A DNA stretch of 5,804 nt from Spirochaetales bacterium (lineage in GTDB: Bacteria; Spirochaetota; Spirochaetia; Treponematales; UBA12059), in the NCBI GenBank assembly GCA_004525355.1, contig SPCK01000148.1:1-5804 (forward strand), given 5' to 3'. This document shows, in pieces, positions 1 through 5,217 of the stretch (its first letter is position 1; each line of letters opens with the position of its first letter). The notes beneath the pieces were generated by a model, which was not told the origin of the DNA, ran no database searches, and was given only the letters and a program-made list of their open reading frames with translations. The translations under genes and the position numbers were made by a program.

Positions 1-195
1 CGGACCGATCATTCCAGCGGCGACACCTCGTATCGAACCGTCTTCCGACAACAATGCGAACGAAGGGAAGTCGTCTCCAAAAGCCCAGGCCGAACCGGGA
101 ATGAAGGATTCATCGTGCTCCGCGCCGTGTTCGGCGCAATATGCGAGAAAGGCCTCGCAGTACTGGTCGGAATCATCGAGAATTTGGTGTATCAT
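1..195 (-). CDS. Probable GNAT-family N-acetyltransferase, N-terminal part, cut by window edge
   Basis: Reading the minus strand from an ATG at 195-193, the frame stays open for 65 codons to base 1, so only the N-terminal third or so of the protein is present. The protein begins MIHQILDDSDQYCEAFLAYC. It continues with a GAEHDESFIPGS stretch and then a strand-like FALLSEDGSIRGVAAGMIGP segment. That order (an acidic helix, a loop, then a beta strand of the type 'phenylalanine-aliphatic, short turn, GVAAG') resembles the beginning of GNAT acetyltransferases, which transfer an acetyl group from acetyl-CoA to an amine. The acetyl-CoA-binding motif A (R/Q-x-x-G-x-G/A) would lie outside the window, so the family call is by resemblance only and the substrate is unknown. 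No Shine-Dalgarno sequence precedes the ATG; a -10 box lies 7 bases upstream, which fits a leaderless mRNA. The gene is divergent from the hydroxylase operon. Confidence 0.55.
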   Translation of the reverse strand, partial: MIHQILDDSDQYCEAFLAYCAEHGAEHDESFIPGSAWAFGDDFPSFALLSEDGSIRGVAAGMIGP

Positions 196-202
196 GCGTC
201 AG

Positions 203-208
203 AGTATA
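203..208 (-). promoter_or_regulatory. -10 box (TATACT) for the GNAT-like gene, probably leaderless
   Basis: On the minus strand TATACT lies 7 bases before the ATG at 195. Transcription normally starts 6-8 bases after a -10 box, so the first base of the message would be at or next to the A of the start codon. No good -35 hexamer is visible 16-18 bases further upstream; the best match is TGTCCC, revcomp of 226-231. The absence of any purine-rich ribosome-binding sequence before this ATG supports the reading. Inference from spacing only. Confidence 0.45.
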
Positions 209-241
209 CGATGGTAGCGCAAACCGGGACAGGGAAAGTTA

Positions 242-250
242 TGTTACAGT
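242..250 (+). promoter_or_regulatory. Possible extended -10 element for the hydroxylase operon
   Basis: TGTTACAGT fits the extended -10 pattern TGnTAnnnT. It lies in the divergent intergenic region and would start transcription near base 257, giving a leader of about 120 bases before the ATG at 376. There is no recognisable -35 hexamer at the right distance, which is tolerable for an extended -10 promoter. Other weak candidates exist nearer the gene, such as TAAACT at 352-357, so this is a tentative assignment. Confidence 0.25.
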
Positions 251-324
251 CGAGTTTGGGTGAACCGGACCGGAACGAGTCGGCGCATTACTAACCCCCA
301 GGTTTTCTACGTGCAGTCTTTTTT

Positions 325-363
325 CCATGGACGGCACGCGTGCGATCGGTTTAAACTCGCGAG
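325..363. promoter_or_regulatory. Run of five short palindromes upstream of the hydroxylase operon; possible operator
   Basis: Five perfect palindromes follow one another in 39 bases: CCATGG (325-330), GCACGCGTGC (334-343), CGATCG (343-348), TTTAAA (350-355) and CTCGCGAG (356-363). The last ends two bases before the GAGGAG ribosome-binding site at 365-370. In RNA, AACTC (354-358) could also pair with GAGTT (368-372), which overlaps the ribosome-binding site. Short palindromes occur by chance, and no known binding-site consensus was recognised. Confidence 0.2.
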
Positions 364-375
364 CGAGGAGTTCGA

Positions 376-2634
376 ATGACAATGGAAAAAGCGTTCAGGA
401 ACGATGGCTATGCCAAGGTTACCGGTAGGGCGGCCTACGCCGACGATTACGCCGTGGCTGGCATGCTCCACATGGTTCCCGTGTACGCCGATTACGTATC
501 GGCTAAAAACCTCACAATACATTGCGAAGAAGCATCGGCCTCCGCCGGCTGCGTCAGGGTCCTTACAGCGGCCGACGTTCCGGGCCAAACGCATTTCGGG
601 CAGATCGAAAAGGACTATCCCATCTTGGCGACGGACCGGATCAGGTCATGGGGCGATGTGTGCGCCCTGGTCATCGCAGAGAGCCGCGAGGCCGCTATCG
701 CCGCCGCCGCGCTGGTCAGGATAGAGGCGGAACCCCTGAAACCGGTGCTTTCTGTACAGGAAGCGCTTGATCCGTACGCACCACGAGTACCGGGGTACGG
801 AAAATCAAACGTGGTCGTCGAGCATCATCTCAGGAAGGGCGATCCCGACGCCGCATTCGCTTCCTGTGAGCTGGTGATCGAGGAGGAATTCAACACCCAG
901 ACCATCGAGCAAGCCTATATGGAACCGGAGTCCGCGCTGTGCGTGCCACGGAGCGACGGCGTCATCGAGGTGTACGGGAGCATGCAACATCCGTTCAGCA
1001 CACGGCGCTTTACCGCGGCCTTCCTTGCCGAGCCGCTTTCCAATATCGAGGTATACACGATCGTCGTCGGCGGTGGCTTTGGGGGCAAGGACGATACCGC
1101 GGCATGCGTGTGCGCCCGGGCTGCCCTGGGAGCCAGGCTTACCGGCAGGCCCGTCAAGATGACCTACGACCGGGAGTGGTCCTTCCGCGAGAGCTACAAG
1201 CGCCATCCGTACACGATGCGCTACAAGGTGGGTGTGACGAGCGAGGGGCGCATCATGGCGGTCAAGGCGACCATCTATGCCAATTCGGGTGCCTACCTGT
1301 CGGTCAGTCCCTGGGTCACCTGGCGATCGACCGCGCAGTGCTGCGGGCCGTATTCGATAGACAACGTTCATGCCGACGTCTACGCGCTGGCCACGAATAC
1401 GGTCTTCAACGGGGCGATGCGCGGCTTCGGGGCGCCACAAGTCAATTTTGCGATCGAGGAGCTTATCGACATCGTCGCCCACGAGCTCAAAATACACCCG
1501 CTTGGTATGCGCCGCATCAATATGGTCAAGCAGGACAGCGTTACAATCACCGGGCAGAAGCTGGACGGGCACACGGTCAGCATGGAAGACGTGATGAACC
1601 GTGTGGTCCATGAGATCGGCTACCGCAAGAAATACGAGCACTGTTCTTTCGGCAAATCCGAAGGGGACGAGCTGTACGGTATCGGGCTGGCCATCAGCTA
1701 TCGCGGCTCCAGCCTCGGTGCCGAGGGCATGGACTTCTGCTCGGCCGTGATCAACGGCCAGTTCGACGGGTCGCTTCTGCTGGAGACCGGCATCCACGAG
1801 AACGGGCAGGGCTCGGAGACAGCCATGATGTTGATCCTCGCGGAGGCTCTGGGCTGCGACCTGAAGCGTGTGCGCTATCGGCGTTCGTCCACCTCCAGCA
1901 TCCCGGACTCAGGCACGACGGTGGCGACCCGGGGCACCCTCATGGGAGGATCGGCGGTCATGGCAGCCGTCTCCGACTTCAAGCGACTCCTGTCTGAGCA
2001 CCTGGCGGAGCGCCTGCGCTGCGAACCGACCGACGTCAACTTCCACGGCGACAAGATATGGGGCCTCAATTACGAATACAACCTGACATGGGAAGAGGCG
2101 ATGCGCGAGCTGTACCTGCAACGGGTGACTCCCTACGCTTTCGGTACCTTCAAGGCACCGGACGTCAGCTGGGACGACACGAACGGCCAAGGCGACGCCT
2201 ATTTTACCTATGTGTACAGTTGTCAGGCCGTGGAATTGACCGTGGACAGGAAAACCGGTGCCATCAAGCTCCTGAACATCGTAGCCGGCCACGATATCGG
2301 CAAGGCCATCAACAAGGCTATGGTACTGGGACAGATGCATGGAGGCATCGCCCAGGGCATCGGCATGGCGCTGATGGAGGACTTCAGGTTCGAGGAGGGC
2401 AGGCCGCTGGCCCTCAACTTCGATGGCTACGCGATACCGCGTATGACCGACGTCCCCCCCATCACCGGCATCATCATCGAGAACCACGACCCCAACTCAC
2501 TGACCGGCGCCAAGGGCATTGGCGAGCCGGCGACTGAGCTGATAGCTCCGGCTATAGCCAACGCCGTCTTCAACGCCACCGGGGTCCGGGTCAGAAACCT
2601 GCCCATCAAATTGAAACCGGAGGATCTTGCGTGA
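376..2634 (+). CDS. xdhA: Molybdopterin-binding subunit of a xanthine dehydrogenase-family hydroxylase
   Basis: This 752-residue cytoplasmic protein carries the molybdenum cofactor and the substrate site of a molybdenum hydroxylase, the enzyme type that hydroxylates purines or similar heterocycles or aldehydes with water as oxygen donor. Its length matches E. coli XdhA. It opens with the a/b hammerhead domain (about residues 8-120, starting R-N-D-G-Y-A-K-V-T-G). Two cofactor-binding domains follow (about 135-370 and 395-680). Visible motifs are EQAYMEPES (178-186), GGGFGGKDD (232-240), AMRGFGAPQ (347-355), ENGQG (475-479) and KGIGEPATE (713-721). Glu717 corresponds to the catalytic base of the family and Arg349 to the substrate arginine of bovine xanthine oxidase (Arg880). 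Asp239 stands where the bovine enzyme has Glu802. The ATG at 376 is chosen because GAGGAG lies 5 bases upstream. The gene overlaps the Fe-S subunit gene by 4 bases. The family is certain; xanthine as the substrate is inferred. Confidence 0.93.
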   Translation: MTMEKAFRNDGYAKVTGRAAYADDYAVAGMLHMVPVYADYVSAKNLTIHCEEASASAGCVRVLTAADVPGQTHFGQIEKDYPILATDRIRSWGDVCALVIAESREAAIAAAALVRIEAEPLKPVLSVQEALDPYAPRVPGYGKSNVVVEHHLRKGDPDAAFASCELVIEEEFNTQTIEQAYMEPESALCVPRSDGVIEVYGSMQHPFSTRRFTAAFLAEPLSNIEVYTIVVGGGFGGKDDTAACVCARAALGARLTGRPVKMTYDREWSFRESYKRHPYTMRYKVGVTSEGRIMAVKATIYANSGAYLSVSPWVTWRSTAQCCGPYSIDNVHADVYALATNTVFNGAMRGFGAPQVNFAIEELIDIVAHELKIHPLGMRRINMVKQDSVTITGQKLDGHTVSMEDVMNRVVHEIGYRKKYEHCSFGKSEGDELYGIGLAISYRGSSLGAEGMDFCSAVINGQFDGSLLLETGIHENGQGSETAMMLILAEALGCDLKRVRYRRSSTSSIPDSGTTVATRGTLMGGSAVMAAVSDFKRLLSEHLAERLRCEPTDVNFHGDKIWGLNYEYNLTWEEAMRELYLQRVTPYAFGTFKAPDVSWDDTNGQGDAYFTYVYSCQAVELTVDRKTGAIKLLNIVAGHDIGKAINKAMVLGQMHGGIAQGIGMALMEDFRFEEGRPLALNFDGYAIPRMTDVPPITGIIIENHDPNSLTGAKGIGEPATELIAPAIANAVFNATGVRVRNLPIKLKPEDLA

Positions 2635-3149
2635 ACGCGATCACGATAAACGGCGCAGCCTACGAGGTCGCCGATGCCGAACTCGAGCTGAGCCTCATGC
2701 GCTACCTGCGGGAACGCAGATTCCTGCGCGGCACCAAGAACGGCTGCGAGAAGGGGCTGTGCGGTAGCTGCACCGTGGTCGTCGACGGCAAGGCGATCCG
2801 GTCCTGCAGAACCGCGATGAAGAAGGTCATCGGCTCGACGGTCCTGACTATCGAGGGAATGGAATACCCCGACGGTTCGCTGCACCCGATACAACGAGCC
2901 TTCCTCGACGCCGGCGCCGTTCAGTGCGGCTTCTGCACGCCAGGCATGGAAATGAGCGCCTATGCATTGCTCCTCAAGGACCAATCTCCTGACCGGGAGA
3001 GCATCCGCAAGGCCATGAAGGGAAATCTCTGTCGCTGTACCGGGTACCAGCATATCGTCGACGCGGTCGAGCTGGCAGGAAAGATCATGCGCGAGCAGGG
3101 TATATCGCCGGAAGCGGGTTGCCTGGCTGCGCCTCGAAAGACATCCTGA
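2631..3149 (+). CDS. xdhC: [2Fe-2S] subunit of the xanthine dehydrogenase-family hydroxylase
   Basis: This 172-residue protein passes electrons from the molybdenum site through two [2Fe-2S] clusters. Cys39, Cys44, Cys47 and Cys59 form the plant-ferredoxin-type cluster (CEKGLCGSC followed by a fourth Cys). Cys99, Cys102, Cys134 and Cys136 form the all-helical cluster (CGFC, 31 residues, then CRC). All eight ligands are present, and the length fits stand-alone Fe-S subunits of the family. The start is GTG at 2631, overlapping the upstream stop as GTGA. GGAGG at 2619-2623, inside the end of the preceding gene, is spaced 7 bases from it. Translation is therefore probably coupled, giving matched amounts of the two subunits. 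The symbol follows E. coli naming for the Fe-S subunit, not the unrelated cofactor-insertion chaperone also called XdhC. The tail after about residue 155 carries an extra Cys164 that is not a cluster ligand. Confidence 0.94.
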   Translation: MNAITINGAAYEVADAELELSLMRYLRERRFLRGTKNGCEKGLCGSCTVVVDGKAIRSCRTAMKKVIGSTVLTIEGMEYPDGSLHPIQRAFLDAGAVQCGFCTPGMEMSAYALLLKDQSPDRESIRKAMKGNLCRCTGYQHIVDAVELAGKIMREQGISPEAGCLAAPRKTS

Positions 3150-3211
3150 TCGATTAAAATCCCGCCGCCCATGGTGGCCGAGCCTTGATAGTCTATTCGC
3201 GATTATTCTCG

Positions 3212-3240
3212 TTGCGCCGCACGCCGGCTCTTGGTATCAT
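3212..3240 (+). promoter_or_regulatory. Sigma70-type promoter for the YciO-like gene
   Basis: TTGCGC (3212-3217) and TATCAT (3235-3240) are separated by exactly 17 bases. The -10 is also preceded by TGG, making an extended -10 element (TGGTATCAT). Transcription would start near 3247 and leave a leader of about 33 bases containing GAGAGGG (3269-3275) before the ATG at 3280. This is the best promoter match in the window and indicates that the gene is transcribed independently of the hydroxylase operon. There is no clear terminator between them, so some read-through is possible. Confidence 0.6.
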
Positions 3241-3250
3241 GATGCCGGCG
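3222..3250. repeat. 7-bp inverted repeat around the -10 box; candidate operator
   Basis: CGCCGGC (3222-3228) is the exact inverse complement of GCCGGCG (3244-3250), with 15 bases between them. The dyad centre lies at about 3236, inside the TATCAT box, and an inner 8-bp palindrome ATCATGAT occupies 3236-3243. The right arm covers the expected transcription start. A protein bound here would compete with RNA polymerase. The arms are themselves GC-rich palindromes (GCCGGC), so chance is not excluded. Confidence 0.35.
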
Positions 3251-3279
3251 CGGTTGCCGCATCGCGTTGAGAGGGAATC

Positions 3280-3912
3280 ATGATCGAGTACGTCGTATCG
3301 GCCAACCCGGATGAACGAATAATGCGCCGGGCCGCAACCATATTGGAGGGCGGCGGCTTGGTCGTGGTTCCCACCGACACCAGCTGGAGCATCGTCTGCT
3401 CGATCGCTTCGCGCGATGGCGTGGCCCGCCTCAGGAAGATGGGAGAGCGCCGGGACCGGCCGCCTACAGTCATGTGTGATTCCATTTCCTCAGTTTCTGA
3501 CCTATGCGAAGTGGATGGAGCGGCATTCCGCCTGATCAAGCGCCTGACGCCCGGACCCTATGTCTTCGTGCTGCGCAGCACGAACCGGGTTGCCAAGGAA
3601 TTCAACCTGCGGCGTGCTGAGATCGGCGTGCGCATACCCGATCACTCCGTACCTCTGGGACTGATCGGCGCTCTTGAAAAGCCTCTCCTGTCGGCAACGG
3701 CCAAACGTACCATGATAGACCCCGACCAAGGCGAACCCGATTTTCCAGAAGAATTGCTGTTTTCAGGCGGTTGGGAATTGGAGGATCTTCCGGGCGTAGA
3801 CCTTATCCTGGATCCCGGCGAGGATAACGAGCGCCGTCTGGCCACGGTTCTGGACCTCCGAAGCGGAGAAGTGTCAGTACTCAGGCACGGCGCCGGGCCG
3901 TACCCGGCTTAG
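3280..3912 (+). CDS. yciO: YrdC/Sua5-fold protein, YciO type
   Basis: This 210-residue protein has the YrdC fold, whose best-known members (TsaC/Sua5) make threonylcarbamoyl-AMP for the tRNA modification t6A. The fold is shown by GGGLVVVPTDTSW (24-36), the basic stretch RLRKMGERRDRPP (50-62), PTVMCDSIS, FRLIKRLTPGPYVFVLR (83-99) and IGVRIPDH (115-122). The 'TVMC' and 'FRL(I/M)K..TPG.Y.F.L' wording matches E. coli YciO rather than TsaC. The SxN signature of TsaC/Sua5 is replaced by Ser138-Ala-Thr140, so the asparagine is missing, and the usual Tyr-Gly after PTDT is Ser-Trp. YciO is a paralogue whose cellular role is not settled, so true t6A synthesis should not be assumed. The start is ATG at 3280 after a GAGAGGG ribosome-binding site. 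The gene has its own promoter and faces the prenyl synthase gene tail to tail. Confidence 0.85.
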   Translation: MIEYVVSANPDERIMRRAATILEGGGLVVVPTDTSWSIVCSIASRDGVARLRKMGERRDRPPTVMCDSISSVSDLCEVDGAAFRLIKRLTPGPYVFVLRSTNRVAKEFNLRRAEIGVRIPDHSVPLGLIGALEKPLLSATAKRTMIDPDQGEPDFPEELLFSGGWELEDLPGVDLILDPGEDNERRLATVLDLRSGEVSVLRHGAGPYPA

Positions 3913-4006
3913 CGGGATGCTGACAGTCCGCCTTCTCGGTTTGTCGACAGTCTTGTAGCGGGCTTGGGGCCTGTTCGTCGGTTCCGGTCAAGCAGGATCG
4001 AGTCGT
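3913..4006. other. Convergent intergenic gap with short direct repeats; no clear terminator
   Basis: This 94-base gap separates the stop codons of two genes that converge. TAGCGGG occurs at 3910-3916 and 3956-3962, and GACAGTC at 3922-3928 and 3946-3952, so the two repeat pairs are nested. A GCGG/CCGC stem could form at 3912-3915 with 3928-3931, but it has a large loop and no T-run follows on either strand. I see no convincing intrinsic terminator for either gene. Confidence 0.3.
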
Positions 4007-5122
4007 TCATGAAGTGCGCTCCAGGCTGTAGGTCGTCAGCTCATCGAATGCCCGAGCCGCCGCTGCCGGGGCTGCGCTTATGAGATGGGCGACTGGTTCC
4101 CTCGCGCGGACCGCGTAATCGCGCATCATGTCCACGAGCTCACCCCGGATTCCCAGACTATCAATCAATTCTGTGACGTATGCGATGTCCTTCGCGCTCG
4201 CGTCATGAGCGCCGAAAATGCCTTTGAGCCTGGATACCTGCCCGGGGGCCGCCTTGCCAAAGAGCCGCAACCGGAAAAGGGTTTTCTTATCCTCCCGGAT
4301 GTCGGCTCCCACGGGTTTTCCCAATTCGGCCTCGTCGGCGAAGAGTCCCAACTCGTCATCCTTGAGTTGAAAAAGCACGCCAAGGTTCTCGCCGGATTTT
4401 TCCAGGTCGAGTCGTACGCTTTCCGGAGAGCCTGCGATGGCTGAACCCATTGCGAGGGGGAGACTGAAGGTGTAGCGGCCGGTCTTGTACCGATATAATT
4501 TGAGTATATCCTCTTCAAGCGGTTCGGTGGACGCTTCACGGAACGTATTTCGAGAGCGGGGCCTGACGGCGCCGTTGACCACGTCCTGCATCTGGGCGAT
4601 CCCGACGAGGGCCAGTTCCTTCGACGCGATGGCGCAGGCCTGTCTGGCCTTTTCCTGGCCGACCGGCAGCTCCGAAAGAACACCGAAGGCGGCGAAATAC
4701 GCCAGATCGCCCGCGCAGATGCCCAAGGCCTCCCCGTAGTGGACGGGATCGTCGTAGTCGCCATACTGCAAGGTTTCCTCGTAGCCCACATGCAGGGTCG
4801 GAAAGCCGCGCCGTACCCTATCCCGGTCCATGATGTCGTCGTGGATAAGGAGTCCGGATTGGAAAAGCTCCATGGCAGCGCCAGCAAGGCGTACGGCTTC
4901 GTCCTCCCGGCCTTCCGGAGCGGATCCCCGGGCGAGTTCGAAGCCCAGGCGAACCAGGCAGCCCCGCAGCAACTTGCCCCTGGAAGCGAATTGAGAGAGC
5001 CTGGCGGCCGCGTCGGCGCCAAGGTCTATTGAAACGTTTGCGTAGCCCGCGGCGTAACCGGCAAGCACACGTTCCATTGTCGACAGTACGCCGTGTTTGG
5101 CCGCGGTAAAATAGTCCAGCAT
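4007..5122 (-). CDS. Polyprenyl diphosphate synthase (trans-isoprenyl, geranylgeranyl-type)
   Basis: This 371-residue soluble enzyme should add isopentenyl diphosphate units head-to-tail to an allylic diphosphate, giving a C20 or longer chain for quinones, carotenoids or lipids. Residues in order are GKLLRG (49-54), the first Asp-rich motif HDDIMD (94-99), Arg104-Arg105, GD at 138-139, KTGRYTF (213-219) and the second Asp-rich region FQLKDDELG (251-259). GKPVGADIREDKKTL (268-282) follows. Both metal-binding motifs are present. The second is the DDxLG form known from archaeal and actinobacterial geranylgeranyl synthases. Gly90 at position -5 from the first motif leaves the pocket open, which argues against a farnesyl-only product. 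Asp278 replaces the usual Gly in the REGKKT motif. The start is ATG at 5122, with GAGGA 7 bases upstream (complement of 5130-5134). It lies 71 bases after the Gre-family gene on the same strand. The exact chain length cannot be read from the sequence. Confidence 0.88.
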   Translation of the reverse strand: MLDYFTAAKHGVLSTMERVLAGYAAGYANVSIDLGADAAARLSQFASRGKLLRGCLVRLGFELARGSAPEGREDEAVRLAGAAMELFQSGLLIHDDIMDRDRVRRGFPTLHVGYEETLQYGDYDDPVHYGEALGICAGDLAYFAAFGVLSELPVGQEKARQACAIASKELALVGIAQMQDVVNGAVRPRSRNTFREASTEPLEEDILKLYRYKTGRYTFSLPLAMGSAIAGSPESVRLDLEKSGENLGVLFQLKDDELGLFADEAELGKPVGADIREDKKTLFRLRLFGKAAPGQVSRLKGIFGAHDASAKDIAYVTELIDSLGIRGELVDMMRDYAVRAREPVAHLISAAPAAAARAFDELTTYSLERTS

Positions 5123-5187
5123 GCTGCGTTCCTCGCTATCGTATCGGTTCCCGGTTATCGGGGTGATTCAGCTTTCCTGGCTTCGGT

Positions 5188-5217
5188 AGTATCTCACTCG
5201 ATGGAGAGTATTTCCAA
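5188..5217 (-). promoter_or_regulatory. Possible internal promoter for the prenyl synthase gene
   Basis: On the minus strand TTGGAA (complement of 5212-5217) and GATACT (complement of 5188-5193) are 18 bases apart. TGA immediately before the -10 makes it weakly extended. It spans the last codons and stop of the Gre-family gene and would give a leader of about 59 bases. Each hexamer matches consensus at only four of six positions, so this is a weak candidate for extra transcription of the downstream gene. Confidence 0.22.

Noticed and set aside
332..348. GGCAC-containing sequence as a sigma54 (-24/-12) promoter
   Set aside because: The required GC at the -12 element is absent at the fixed 10-base distance from the GG.
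939..1613. 224-codon open frame on the plus strand in another frame of the Mo subunit gene
   Set aside because: Low-complexity Arg/Gly/Ala-rich translation typical of an out-of-frame reading of a GC-rich gene.
805..1797. 330-codon open frame on the minus strand inside the molybdopterin subunit gene
   Set aside because: It is antisense to a gene with clear family motifs throughout, and its translation shows no family resemblance. Long antisense frames are common in GC-rich genes.
1909..2487. 192-codon open frame on the minus strand inside the molybdopterin subunit gene
   Set aside because: Antisense shadow of the conserved C-terminal half of the Mo subunit; no recognisable domain.
2427..3053. 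208-codon open frame on the minus strand across the Mo/Fe-S gene junction
   Set aside because: It runs antisense to both conserved subunits and resembles no known protein.
3164..3178. GCCGCC-CAT-GGTGGC hairpin after the Fe-S subunit as a terminator
   Set aside because: The loop is only 3 bases, one pair is G-U, and no T-run follows, so it does not fit an intrinsic terminator.
3280..3912. Annotating the YrdC-fold gene as a standard threonylcarbamoyl-AMP synthase (TsaC)
   Set aside because: The SxN asparagine is missing and the internal sequence matches the YciO pattern better, so the more cautious YciO-type call was kept.
4165..5022. 285-codon open frame on the minus strand in a second frame of the prenyl synthase gene
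   Set aside because: The Pro/Ser/Arg/Trp-rich translation has no motif, while the main frame carries both Asp-rich motifs and a ribosome-binding site.
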